This document shows positions 7,085 through 15,296 of a stretch of 19,792 nucleotides of DNA, one piece after another (the first letter of the stretch is position 1; the number at the start of each line of letters is the position of its first letter). The position numbers and the translations under genes were made by a program. The notes under the pieces are model-generated. The model ran no database searches. It was not told the DNA's origin and saw nothing but the letters and a program-made list of their open reading frames with translations. The DNA is taken from positions 1 through 19,792 of the forward strand of contig DVLN01000173.1 of the NCBI GenBank assembly GCA_018715465.1, read 5' to 3'. This stretch comes from Candidatus Faecivivens stercorigallinarum. GTDB taxonomy: Bacteria; Bacillota; Clostridia; Oscillospirales; Ruminococcaceae.

Positions 7085-7753
7085 TCATTCCTGTGCCTCT
7101 TCCGCCAACTCCGCCTCTACCCGCTCAACGGCTGCGAGGCTCTCGCCAAAGCCGTATCCAAGGCGCATCAATCCCTGAATCGCTTTATTCTTTCCTTTGG
7201 AATAGCCCCGATGAAACCCGGAAGGTTCCTCTTCATCCGCTAGCTGTAAATAACGGGCATATTTTTTCCGTACAAGTGCGGTCAGTTCATCTTCATCCGT
7301 TTCAATATCATCCAGTGCAGATTGAATATCGCTGCCGGAAAAGCCCTTTATCATCAATTCCTGATAAATCCTTCGACTACCATGATGCTTTACGCTGCTC
7401 AGATACTGAGCAAGGCGTCTGGCATAATCCGTTTCATGAATCAGTCCCAGCGACTCCATTTCATCAGCAATCTTCCGTGCTGTCTCCCAGTCGATATTCC
7501 GCGCCAGTTTGGCTGCCAGTTCCGATTTGGTGTGTTCCCTGCTTTCCAGCAGGTAAAAGGCACGTTCCCGCCCCTTGCGGTAATCTGCAGCCGCCCGGAT
7601 TTCTCCGAGCAGCTCCTCCGTGACGGCCATTCCCTTGCGCAGACGGAAATCCATTACCAGCGTATCTGCCAGAATATACCAGTATTCACCATCGACATCT
7701 ATCCGGTACCGGTTCCCTTTATCCCCGTATCTGGTTATCGACGTAATGATCAT
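7085..7753 (-). CDS. recX: Regulatory protein RecX
   Basis: Small helical protein that binds RecA filaments and modulates RecA activity. The 222 residues contain RecX three-helix repeats, for example SREHTKSELAAKL, ADEMESLGLIHETDYARRLAQY and HHGSRRIYQELMIKGF. An N-terminal beta-rich segment (about 1-45) is typical of Firmicute members. The ATG overlaps the recA stop in an ATGA arrangement, so RecX is translationally coupled to RecA. The Glu/Ala-rich C-terminus after residue 205 is poorly conserved in the family. Confidence 0.9.
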   Translation of the reverse strand: MIITSITRYGDKGNRYRIDVDGEYWYILADTLVMDFRLRKGMAVTEELLGEIRAAADYRKGRERAFYLLESREHTKSELAAKLARNIDWETARKIADEMESLGLIHETDYARRLAQYLSSVKHHGSRRIYQELMIKGFSGSDIQSALDDIETDEDELTALVRKKYARYLQLADEEEPSGFHRGYSKGKNKAIQGLMRLGYGFGESLAAVERVEAELAEEAQE

Positions 7754-9018
7754 ACGAAGTCATCCAGGTCCGCTTCGACATCCAGCTCAAAATCGGTAAT
7801 ATCTGTCGAATTGTCCGGCGCTTCATCCGCCAACGAATAGGTGGTATCCTCATCCTCAGCGACTGCCGTTTCAACAACGGTATCATCGCCGCCCTCACGG
7901 ACAAATGTGCTGCCATTCCATGCCAGTACACCGCCCCGGACCGAAATCGTCGCGGCCTTTCCTTTTGTCGCCGGGTTGAAGACAAACCGGTCGATATTCT
8001 CCCGAATCAGCTTTTCGATCTCCTCACCGACTGCTGGATTGTTTTTCAGGAAAGCCCGGACACGTTCCTTTCCCTGTCCGATCCGTTCCCCCTTAAAGCT
8101 GAACCATGAGCCTGACTTGACCACCACGCCCAGCGCAGTACCCAAGTCGATCAGTTCACCTTCGCGGGAAGTTCCTTCGCCGAACAGCAGGTCAAACGAG
8201 CACTCCTTAAACGGAGGTGCAACCTTATTTTTGACGACCTTGCAGCGGGTGACATTGCCGACAAACTCATTGCCGTCCTTAATCGCTTCCCCTTTGCGGA
8301 CATCAATACGGACGGTCGCAAAATACTTGAGTGCGCGGCCGCCAGTCGTTGTTTCAGGATTGCCAAACATAACGCCGATCTTTTCACGGATCTGGTTGAT
8401 AAAAATTGCAACGCAGTTGGTCTTACCGATAATGCCGGTCAGTTTGCGCATCGCCTGGCTCATCAGACGGGCCTGCAAACCGACATGGCTATCGCCCATA
8501 TCCCCTTCGATCTCCGCCTTGGTTGCCATCGCCGCGACCGAGTCGATAACGATGATCGAAAGTGCATTCGAGCGAACCAGCGCTTCGGTAATTTCCAGCG
8601 CTTCCTCACCGGTAGACGGCTGAGAAACCAGCAAGGAATCAATATCAACGCCCAGTGCTTTTGCATAAACCGGGTCCAGTGCGTGCTCAACGTCAATAAA
8701 CGCCGCTTCACCGCCCGCCTTCTGTGCCTGTGCGACCATCTGAAGCGCAACCGTCGTCTTACCGGAAGATTCCGGTCCATAGATTTCAACGATTCTTCCT
8801 TTTGGAACACCGCCAACACCGAGCGCAATGTCCAGACAGAGCGACCCGGTCGGAATAACATCGACGTTCATCGTCTTATTCTGCCCCAGACGCATCAGAG
8901 AACCGGGGCCATACTGTTTTTCTACCTGTGCGATAACCTCTTCAAGGGCCTTGCGGCGTTCTTCACGGGTATCCAGCTGCTGAAGTCCATTCTTATCGGC
9001 GTTTTTCGCTTTCGCCAT
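7750..9018 (-). CDS. recA: Recombinase RecA
   Basis: DNA-dependent ATPase that forms filaments on single-stranded DNA, performs strand exchange and promotes LexA cleavage. Walker A GPESSGKT is at 81-88, Walker B LSIIVIDSVAAM at 153-164, the MAW-like EGDMGDSHVGLQARLMSQA segment at 171-189, and loop L2 FGNPETTTGGRALKY at 218-232. The start at 9016-9018 (MAKAKNADKN) is preceded by GGAAAGGAA; the open frame upstream to 9072 is not typical RecA sequence. At 422 residues it is about 70 longer than usual. The extra part is C-terminal and ends in a tail with 18 acidic residues among the last 47. No SOS box of the GAACNNNNGTTC type is visible in the 85-bp gap upstream. Confidence 0.97.
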   Translation of the reverse strand: MAKAKNADKNGLQQLDTREERRKALEEVIAQVEKQYGPGSLMRLGQNKTMNVDVIPTGSLCLDIALGVGGVPKGRIVEIYGPESSGKTTVALQMVAQAQKAGGEAAFIDVEHALDPVYAKALGVDIDSLLVSQPSTGEEALEITEALVRSNALSIIVIDSVAAMATKAEIEGDMGDSHVGLQARLMSQAMRKLTGIIGKTNCVAIFINQIREKIGVMFGNPETTTGGRALKYFATVRIDVRKGEAIKDGNEFVGNVTRCKVVKNKVAPPFKECSFDLLFGEGTSREGELIDLGTALGVVVKSGSWFSFKGERIGQGKERVRAFLKNNPAVGEEIEKLIRENIDRFVFNPATKGKAATISVRGGVLAWNGSTFVREGGDDTVVETAVAEDEDTTYSLADEAPDNSTDITDFELDVEADLDDFV

Positions 9019-9039
9019 AATCTGTTCCTTTCCTTTCCG

Positions 9040-9061
9040 GCCCGGAAAACTTTTGCCGGGC
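9040..9061 (-). other. Hairpin just upstream of the recA ribosome binding site
   Basis: GCCCGG and CCGGGC form a 6-bp stem around CAAAAGTTTT, which can add three A-T pairs. It lies about 20 bases before the recA start and is not followed by a U run. It may influence recA translation or mark an mRNA end after prmC. No function is demonstrated. Confidence 0.4.
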
Positions 9062-9103
9062 TCCGTCCTCATTTTTCTATGGGCACAGCCGCTCTCTGAG
9101 CAA

Positions 9104-9982
9104 TCAGGCCCTTGCGGTCAGCACCCTAATTATACCACCGTAATCCATTGTTTGGCAAATAGTATTTAGTCCGGCCGCCTGCATGATTGCAGCGACCTGT
9201 GACTGCTGCCCCATTCCGATTTCATAAGCCATCAGCCCGCCCGGACGCAGTCTGTCCGCCCATCGCGCCGTCAACTCCCGATAAAAGAACAGGCCGTCCG
9301 CATCACCATAAAGTGCCATCGCCGGTTCACACCGGACCTCCGGTTCCAATTCACGCATATCGCTATCCGACAGATAGGGCGGATTGGAGAGAATACAGTC
9401 AAAATCTCCCTCCACACATCCGGTATCCAACGCATCACCCAGCAGGATATGTACCCCCGCACCGAGCGCATCATTGTTTCTTTTAAGATACGAAAATGCC
9501 GCCTCCGACTTTTCCACACACCAGACCTCTGCATCCGGTCGTTCCAGTGCGACCGTAACTGCCAGGCAACCGCTGCCACCGCACAATTCCAGCACCCGCG
9601 GCGCTTTTACATGTTCCAGCCCCGCCAGCACCTGTTCTGCCAGAATCTCGGTATCAGGCCGGGGAATCAATACCCCTTCCCCGACAATAAACGGCCGTCC
9701 GTAAAACTCCCAGCTGCCCAGCAGATATTGCAGCGGCCGGCGTTCTTTTCTGCCCTGCACCAGTGTCAGCAGCTGCTCACGCCGTCCGTCATCCAGAGAT
9801 ACTGTCCTGCCCAGCAAAATGTCTGTACGCGATACCCCGAAAACGGTTTCCAGCATCAGCCCCGCTTCAAAACCGGGCGTATCGGTGATTTCCCTGAGTT
9901 CCAACTGAACAGCCTGTTCCAGTCGGTCCAGCAAAACGCTGTCCTGCGACAGCAAATCTTTCAGCGCCTGCGTTTTTTCCAT
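9104..9982 (-). CDS. prmC: Release factor glutamine N5-methyltransferase
   Basis: SAM-dependent enzyme methylating the glutamine of the GGQ motif in peptide-chain release factors. The N-terminal helical domain (1-90) recognises the release factor. The linker has GVLIPRPDTE (103-112), the SAM motif I is VLELCGGSGCLAV (130-142), with Cys instead of the more usual Gly or Ala at 134, and the substrate-binding NPPY is at 200-203. At 292 residues the length is normal. It starts five bases after the yqhQ stop, and GGGGTGAG at the end of yqhQ serves as its RBS. prfA, its frequent neighbour, is not downstream; recA follows instead. Confidence 0.93.
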   Translation of the reverse strand: MEKTQALKDLLSQDSVLLDRLEQAVQLELREITDTPGFEAGLMLETVFGVSRTDILLGRTVSLDDGRREQLLTLVQGRKERRPLQYLLGSWEFYGRPFIVGEGVLIPRPDTEILAEQVLAGLEHVKAPRVLELCGGSGCLAVTVALERPDAEVWCVEKSEAAFSYLKRNNDALGAGVHILLGDALDTGCVEGDFDCILSNPPYLSDSDMRELEPEVRCEPAMALYGDADGLFFYRELTARWADRLRPGGLMAYEIGMGQQSQVAAIMQAAGLNTICQTMDYGGIIRVLTARA

Positions 9983-9987
9983 CCGGT

Positions 9988-10941
9988 TTACTCACCCCAT
10001 ACCGCGTCTTTCAGATCTTCCGGCAGAACCGCTTCAATTGAAGCAATCGCAGCCTCGATCATACCGTCGTCCGGCTCGCGGGTGGTCAGCCGCTGGATCT
10101 TCAGTCCCGGCCAGGACACGATTCGGGTAAACAGATTGTCATGCCGTCCCGCCAGCCGGATCAATTCATAGGCAATTGCCATCACCAGCGGCAGCATCAG
10201 CAGTTTGAGGGCAACCCGGATAAGCAGACTGTTCCAGGTCACGACCGACGAAAGGATGATCGAGATAAACAGCACCAGAAAGATAAAGCTCGTTCCACAG
10301 CGGGGATGGAAACGGGTATGTTTGTGAACATTTTCAACAGTGAGTGCTTCTCCTGCCTCAAAACAGGCAATTGTTTTATGTTCGGCACCGTGATAGGAAA
10401 ACAGCCGTTTCATATCCGGCAGCAGCGATACCAGAGCCATATATCCGACAAAGATGCCCAGCTTGATCAGACCTTCCACCAGCGAATAGCTCCAGGAAGG
10501 CAGAAAACCCTTACAGAGGCTGACCGCCTGCGCCGGCAGATAGACAAACAGCAACATAGCCAGCACCAGCCCCAGCACCATTGAAATATAGCCGACCGTT
10601 TTGACCAGCTTATCGCCGAACTTTTCTTCCAGCCACTTATCAAATTTGGAGGGTTCCTCGTCCTGGAGACCGTCCGTCGCAATCTCTGCCGACTTCATTA
10701 GGCATTTGTAGCCATCCACCATACTGGTGATAAAATTGGTCACGCCACGGACAAAGGGCACCTTATGATACCACTTTTTAGCGGGGTTATCCCATACTTC
10801 ATGATACAGGGTACCGTCCTGTTTGCGAACCGACATCGCTGTTTTTTTCGGTCCCTTCATCATTACGCCTTCTATAATCGCCTGTCCGCCGATGCTGGTC
10901 TTAAAACCGGCAGGACAGGTTGGATGCTCCGATTGATTCAT
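9988..10941 (-). CDS. yqhQ: YqhQ/DUF1385 membrane protein
   Basis: A 317-residue multi-pass membrane protein of the DUF1385 family; biochemical function is not established. The family opening GGQAIIEGVMMKGP is at 18-31. Hydrophobic helices lie at about 115-137, 156-176, 216-235 and 240-262. Conserved polar motifs YHGAEHKT (183-190) and RFHPRCGTSF (210-219) contain His, Glu and Cys that could bind metal or form an active site. The start at 10939-10941 is chosen because of a strong AGGAGG site eight to ten bases upstream; an open frame to 10983 has no such support. Pairing with prmC is a recurrent Firmicute arrangement. It is the first gene of the operon, behind a structured leader. Confidence 0.88.
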   Translation of the reverse strand: MNQSEHPTCPAGFKTSIGGQAIIEGVMMKGPKKTAMSVRKQDGTLYHEVWDNPAKKWYHKVPFVRGVTNFITSMVDGYKCLMKSAEIATDGLQDEEPSKFDKWLEEKFGDKLVKTVGYISMVLGLVLAMLLFVYLPAQAVSLCKGFLPSWSYSLVEGLIKLGIFVGYMALVSLLPDMKRLFSYHGAEHKTIACFEAGEALTVENVHKHTRFHPRCGTSFIFLVLFISIILSSVVTWNSLLIRVALKLLMLPLVMAIAYELIRLAGRHDNLFTRIVSWPGLKIQRLTTREPDDGMIEAAIASIEAVLPEDLKDAVWGE

Positions 10942-11099
10942 GTGATTCCTTCCTCCTGTCAAAACTGTATACAGGCACCGCACCGGAATTCTATCAGCCG
11001 TTTTTCATGATACGACAGCCATTTTCCGGCCGACGCAGATGCTCTGGAGATAATCTGGCGTCAGATTCCCAGGCACCGCCCGGGTTCTCCGACAATTCC
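10942..11099 (-). promoter_or_regulatory. Structured 5' leader upstream of yqhQ
   Basis: The transcript from the promoter at 11106-11134 has an untranslated region of about 160 nt. It can form a three-way junction at 11046-11090: closing stem GGAGA/UCUCC, a 7-bp arm CCCGGGC/GCCUGGG with a 3-nt loop, and a 5-bp arm AUCUG/CAGAU with an ACGC loop. A second element at 10983-11029 has CCGGAA/UUCCGG enclosing UAUCA/UGAUA. Near the gene, CCUGU (10971-10975) can pair with ACAGG (10955-10959), which overlaps the start of the AGGAGG site, in competition with a perfect palindrome CTGTATACAG (10965-10974). No known riboswitch class was recognised, and pairing was judged by eye only. Confidence 0.5.
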
Positions 11100-11105
11100 T
11101 TATCT

Positions 11106-11134
11106 ATTATATCGGCTTATGCCCCAAAAATCAA
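11106..11134 (-). promoter_or_regulatory. Sigma-A promoter of the yqhQ-to-pfkB operon
   Basis: TATAAT (11106-11111) is a perfect -10 element, 17 bases from TTGATT (11129-11134), which matches the -35 consensus at four of six positions. It is the only clear promoter upstream of ten closely spaced genes running down to 1713, so it is likely their main promoter. Confidence 0.75.
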
Positions 11135-11191
11135 CGGATATTTCTGAACATTCATCCCAATTTTCGCACTTTTGTTCCCTTTTGTAAAAAA

Positions 11192-11677
11192 TCAGAAGAT
11201 CAGCCGCATCTGGTGCCAGACAACACCGCCATGTTCCGAACCGGAAATTCCTTCATCTTTAAAGCCAAACTGGGCGTAATACCCGATCAGGCCCGACTTG
11301 CAGGTCAGTACCAGCCCCTTTTTCCCTGCCTTTTTTGTTTCCGCGATAACTGCCCGGAGCACCATCCCGGCATATCCTCTGCCGCGGCAGGACGGAATGG
11401 TATCCACCCCGAAAATCATCTGCCATTCCCCATCCTGGTCGTGCATTTCAGCCTTTTCATACATCTCATCTGTCAGATCGGGCAGGTTGGTGACCATCCC
11501 GTTGACAAAACTTACCAGCCGTCCATCCTCTTCCAGCAGCCAGAAATAATCGGGATAAACCGCCAGCCTGCTTTCCAGGCTCTCCCGAGAAGCCGCTTCC
11601 GCCTGTGGAAAACAAACAGCTTCTACTGCGGCAATCGCTTCCAGATCTTTGTCCGTTGCTTTTCTGAGTTTAAGCAT
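11192..11677 (-). CDS. GNAT-family N-acetyltransferase
   Basis: A 161-residue single-domain acetyltransferase. The acetyl-CoA pyrophosphate loop is visible in VDTIPSCRGRGYAGMVL (RGRGYA at 98-103), and YYAQFGF (133-139) is the usual motif-B tyrosine segment. It resembles the arylalkylamine N-acetyltransferase-like branch of small bacterial GNATs; the substrate is unknown. The ATG follows GGAG at suitable spacing. It begins 15 bp after the histidine kinase stop and is probably the last gene of that operon. A T run follows its stop but without a convincing hairpin. Confidence 0.85.
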   Translation of the reverse strand: MLKLRKATDKDLEAIAAVEAVCFPQAEAASRESLESRLAVYPDYFWLLEEDGRLVSFVNGMVTNLPDLTDEMYEKAEMHDQDGEWQMIFGVDTIPSCRGRGYAGMVLRAVIAETKKAGKKGLVLTCKSGLIGYYAQFGFKDEGISGSEHGGVVWHQMRLIF

Positions 11678-11692
11678 CTTTTCTCCATCCTT

Positions 11693-13162
11693 TTACTGAA
11701 TCTCAATGATCGTCTGTTCACCGGCATTTTGAGCGGCAGACTGCTGACCACTCACCGGAATCAGAATATGAACCGTTGTCCCGACACCGACAGTTGAAGT
11801 CAGTGTAAGGCTGCCGCCATGCTGTGCAATGATTTCATCGGCGACCGCCAGCCCAATGCCGCTTCCCCTGCGGGAATAATTGCCCTTATAAAACCGCATC
11901 TTGACCCGCGGGAGATCTTCCGGCGAAATGCCAATTCCGTCATCCGACACCTGAATCAGAATGCTGTCTCCGCGAACTGCGGCACTGATACGAATTTCCC
12001 CGCCGGGATCAGAATATTTGATCGCATTGTCAATGACATTGATGAACACCTGCCGCAGGCGCGCCCGGTCGCCAAAAATAACCGGCAGCATCCCCGGACC
12101 GGTATACCGGACCACAATGTCTTCCTTTTTGGCCTTTTCTTCATAGATCAATACCGTTTCTTCCAGTTCGGCAAGAATATCCATCTTTTCCTTCTGCATA
12201 TTCAGCCGACCGCTTTCCATCCGGGAAAAATCCAGCAGTTCCTCCACCATTCCCGACAGCCGTTTGGTTTCATCAAGGATTACCCGCATACCCTTATCCA
12301 TCAGTTGCTGTTCATCAGCAGAGATGCTGCCGCCATGCCCGATATCGCCCAGCGTTTCCGCCCATCCTTGTATTGCGGTCAGCGGGGTACGCAGTTCGTG
12401 CGAAACCGACGAGATAAAATCATTTTTCAGTCTTTCGGCTGTTTCCAGTTCATCCGCCATGGAATTGACCGTTTCACACAGCTCTCCCAGCTCGTCATCC
12501 GCTTCACGGGAAATACGGGTCTTGAAATCACCGCCGGCAATCTTGCGGGCAGCGGCACCCAACTCCCGAATCGGGCGCACCAGACTCCTTGCAAACGCAA
12601 TGCCCATTAAATACACTACCGTCAGTACAACAAACCCCAACCCAGTCACCAGCAAAATCAGCGACAAAATGATCCGATCCACCATCTCCAGCGAAACCAC
12701 AAACCGCAAAGCAGAATAACTGCTGTTCAAAACCGGCACCATCCGGCAAACCGCCATTACCTTCTGCCCGTTCATCTGGCCGGTCCACCAGCCGATGCCC
12801 GATTCCGAGTCCAGCGCCTCCAGATAATCGGGTGCCGCACCGCTCTGATAGGTAAAGCCGCTGGAAGTCAGCTTGGCAACCCCCGAGGAGTCCAAAGCCA
12901 TCAGCTCGATGGTTCCCTTGTCCGCATATGAAACGACATACTCCCGCAGGTCTCCGTCGACAGAACCAGTCGCGCTCCCCTGCTCATACCGTTCCAGCAT
13001 GCTGTACACAAAATCCGATCGCGCCAGCAGCTGCTGCTGCACCGCTCCATAATAGTATTGCCGGAGCAGAACACCGCTCCCGATGATGCCAATAATTAAG
13101 ATGACCAGAACGATGCCAAAGGAGTTCAGCAGCCATTTCTGAGCAATTCCTTTTATCCGCAT
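11693..13162 (-). CDS. Sensor histidine kinase (HAMP, HisKA, HATPase_c)
   Basis: Membrane sensor kinase of 489 residues. Transmembrane helices lie at about 11-33 and 163-188 and bound an extracytoplasmic sensing domain of about 130 residues. A HAMP linker follows (about 190-243), then the HisKA domain with the phosphoacceptor His255 in SSVSHELRTPLTAI, and the ATPase domain with N-box NVIDNAIKYSD (375-385), G1 DDGIGIS (407-413) and G2 GSGIGLAV (433-440). All catalytic motifs are intact. It lies 35 bp after its cognate response regulator and downstream of a lipoprotein, which may act with the sensing domain at the outer face of the membrane. The last 20 residues are Gln-rich and variable. Confidence 0.93.
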   Translation of the reverse strand: MRIKGIAQKWLLNSFGIVLVILIIGIIGSGVLLRQYYYGAVQQQLLARSDFVYSMLERYEQGSATGSVDGDLREYVVSYADKGTIELMALDSSGVAKLTSSGFTYQSGAAPDYLEALDSESGIGWWTGQMNGQKVMAVCRMVPVLNSSYSALRFVVSLEMVDRIILSLILLVTGLGFVVLTVVYLMGIAFARSLVRPIRELGAAARKIAGGDFKTRISREADDELGELCETVNSMADELETAERLKNDFISSVSHELRTPLTAIQGWAETLGDIGHGGSISADEQQLMDKGMRVILDETKRLSGMVEELLDFSRMESGRLNMQKEKMDILAELEETVLIYEEKAKKEDIVVRYTGPGMLPVIFGDRARLRQVFINVIDNAIKYSDPGGEIRISAAVRGDSILIQVSDDGIGISPEDLPRVKMRFYKGNYSRRGSGIGLAVADEIIAQHGGSLTLTSTVGVGTTVHILIPVSGQQSAAQNAGEQTIIEIQ

Positions 13163-13197
13163 TTTCTGTCTTCCTTTCCCAACGGGTCATCCAATAT

Positions 13198-13890
13198 TCA
13201 CGGGCACCATTTGTACCCATAGCCCCAGATCGTCTGGATATACTGCGGGCTGGACGGTTCATCCTCAATCTTGACCCGGAGACGGCGAATGTTGACATCG
13301 ACAATTTTCGCGTCGGTAAACACTGCTGTACCCCATACCTCGCCGAGGATCTTTATCCGCTCCATCGCCGCTCCGTGGTGCTGCATCAGCAGTTCGACAA
13401 TCTGATATTCCACCTGGGTCAGGTCAATCGGACGGCCATTTTTATGCAGCGTCCTGCTCCGGGTGTTCAAAACAAACGGCCCGCTTTCGATCACTGCCGT
13501 ACGGGATGAGACTGCCGCCAGCTGCACCCGCCGGTAAACAGCGTCTACCCTGGCGACCAGTTCAGACGGAGAGAAGGGCTTGGTCACATAATCATCCGCC
13601 CCCATCATCAATCCGCCGACCTTGTCCATCTCCTGCGTGCGGGCCGTCAGAAAGATCAGGCCCAGCGTGGCAGACTTCGCCCGCAGTCTACGGCAGACCT
13701 CAAACCCGTCGATACCGGGCAGGGTAATGTCCAGCAGAACCACATCAAAATCTCCGTCGGCTGCCTCATAAGCCTCCAGTGCCTGTTCTCCGCTGGCAGC
13801 ATCCACAACGGTATATCCACTGCGCTGCAAATTGACGACAACAAAACCACGGATTGCGTCTTCATCTTCCACAACCAGAATTCGCTTCAT
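13198..13890 (-). CDS. OmpR/PhoB-family response regulator
   Basis: A 230-residue transcription factor. The receiver domain (1-118) has the acidic pocket ED/ED at 8-11, phosphoacceptor Asp54 in VVLLDITLPG, Thr82, and Lys104 in YVTKPF. The C-terminal winged-helix domain (about 130-228) has LTQVEYQIVELLMQH, VWGTAVFTDAKIVDVNIRRLRVKIED and the YIQTIWGYGYK wing. It starts 12 bp after the lipoprotein stop and is followed by the sensor kinase, so the two form a two-component pair. Its targets are unknown. Confidence 0.94.
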   Translation of the reverse strand: MKRILVVEDEDAIRGFVVVNLQRSGYTVVDAASGEQALEAYEAADGDFDVVLLDITLPGIDGFEVCRRLRAKSATLGLIFLTARTQEMDKVGGLMMGADDYVTKPFSPSELVARVDAVYRRVQLAAVSSRTAVIESGPFVLNTRSRTLHKNGRPIDLTQVEYQIVELLMQHHGAAMERIKILGEVWGTAVFTDAKIVDVNIRRLRVKIEDEPSSPQYIQTIWGYGYKWCP

Positions 13891-13902
13891 CTTTTCACCC
13901 CA

Positions 13903-15273
13903 TTATCCCATATCCATAAAGCGTTCCCTGATATCTTCCATCGACACTGCATACCTGCTTGTCGTGTCGATTATCCGTGCCAGAAAAACAATCTGTCCAC
14001 GGGAGCCAAGATATTCATATTCAGGAGATACCTTTCCCGAACGCCAACTGGCGATATTTACCGCCCTCAGTGACATCAGCGCGGTATCCTCCATCGGTTT
14101 ATCCTCATCCCAGACCGAAAAGGTGATCTCATTGCCATACGGGCCGCGATAGGCAGTGACGTTTCCATTCCATTCATCCGGGAAAATAAACTGATAGCTG
14201 AGCAAACTGTTGATATACGCCGAATACAACGGAATATACCGGCGGCCAAAATGCCGGTACCAGGTGGTCAGATAGACAATCTCCGTATCTTCCGTCTCGT
14301 ACCCCGGAAGCGGCTGCTGGCCCGGTATCTCATACCAGCCGTCCCCGTTGATATCCATGGCATTGAGCATGAACCGCTGCGGATAGCTTTCTCCTGTCCA
14401 GTCACCGGCATCCGACCAGGTCAGATTCTCCAGCTCGGATACCCCATTCTTGGTCACCAGCAGGATTTCCTCTGTCAACATCGCGTTTCCACGATATCCG
14501 TCCAGATAAACATGTACCCTGGTATCCCGGCTGTCCTGCACAGAAATCACCGTATTCAGCTGCTGATACCGGGTAATCTCCGGGTTGACAGGACAGCTGA
14601 CCGCCTGCACAAAGCCTTCATTTTCATCGTCTCCGTCTGCACAGACAAACAGTCCAGCCTGTACACTCTGCACGCCCTCGCTGCTCTCATGCGGATAAAC
14701 CAACAAAAACTCATTTTTCCCGTCTCCGGTCAGATCACCGATTGTTTTTGCCAGATAAGTACGGGAAAACACCAGCCGAAGTTCCTTTCCATACAGCCTG
14801 AAAACCTGCAGCAAACTACTGCCGGACTCTCCCGCATAAGACAGTCCGACCGCCATCATCGGTTTCCCTTCTCCATGGACAACTGTAAAATCTTCGACCC
14901 CGCTTCCATCCAACTGAATATCCGATACCACCGTCCAGCGTCCACTCTGGCGGTCCATCACCGCCATATTGATCGGTGCTGCCGAGGTTGAGGCGGTCAG
15001 CTGATAAAAAACCACAGCCTCATCCAGCTGGTCTCCATCCAAATCCTGCTGGATAAATGCGGACAGATAATCTCCCTGCTGCGGATATACCAGGTGCATC
15101 TCCCTGCCTGACAGGTAAGCAGCCAGCGCGTCATAGATATCGTTCTGATCATCGGTCAGCCGGGGCGGGCGCAAAAGTGCGTCCACACTGGTGATGACAT
15201 TGGTCGCAGAACATCCGCCCAGCATGACCGCTGCTGCCAGCAGACACCACAAGCTGAGAATTCTTCTTTTCAC
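13903..15273 (-). CDS. Lipoprotein with FG-GAP/EF-hand-like repeats
   Basis: A 456-residue predicted lipoprotein. The signal peptide is basic (KRR) then hydrophobic, with a lipobox ending in LGGC; Cys21 would be lipidated and anchored on the outer face of the membrane. Three Asp-rich loops, DLDGDQLDE (77-85), DLTGDGKNE (180-188) and DINGDGWYE (307-315), match the calcium-binding DxDGDxxxE pattern of FG-GAP/VCBS repeats, which suggests a beta-propeller-like body. The C-terminal about 100 residues form a separate region with no recognised fold. The start codon is GTG (15271-15273), with AAAGGGG upstream. The response regulator begins 12 bp after its stop. A role as ligand or calcium sensor partner of the kinase is inferred from position. 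Confidence 0.8.
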   Translation of the reverse strand: MKRRILSLWCLLAAAVMLGGCSATNVITSVDALLRPPRLTDDQNDIYDALAAYLSGREMHLVYPQQGDYLSAFIQQDLDGDQLDEAVVFYQLTASTSAAPINMAVMDRQSGRWTVVSDIQLDGSGVEDFTVVHGEGKPMMAVGLSYAGESGSSLLQVFRLYGKELRLVFSRTYLAKTIGDLTGDGKNEFLLVYPHESSEGVQSVQAGLFVCADGDDENEGFVQAVSCPVNPEITRYQQLNTVISVQDSRDTRVHVYLDGYRGNAMLTEEILLVTKNGVSELENLTWSDAGDWTGESYPQRFMLNAMDINGDGWYEIPGQQPLPGYETEDTEIVYLTTWYRHFGRRYIPLYSAYINSLLSYQFIFPDEWNGNVTAYRGPYGNEITFSVWDEDKPMEDTALMSLRAVNIASWRSGKVSPEYEYLGSRGQIVFLARIIDTTSRYAVSMEDIRERFMDMG

Positions 15274-15296
15274 CCCGCTGCCCCTTTCCGAAAACT

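Noticed and set aside
5161..7623. An 820-codon open frame on the plus strand, opposite pgsA, rimO and recX
   Set aside because: It is antisense to three confidently identified genes with intact motifs. Its translation is low in recognisable domains and looks like a codon-bias shadow, and it has no suitable RBS context.
9019..9072. N-terminal extension of RecA to an upstream start
   Set aside because: The added residues are not RecA-like and lack a ribosome binding site, while the start at 9016-9018 has a strong one and the expected N-terminus.
11160..11215. Intrinsic terminator after the GNAT gene
   Set aside because: There is a run of six Ts after the stop codon, but only 4-bp pairings precede it, too weak to call a terminator.
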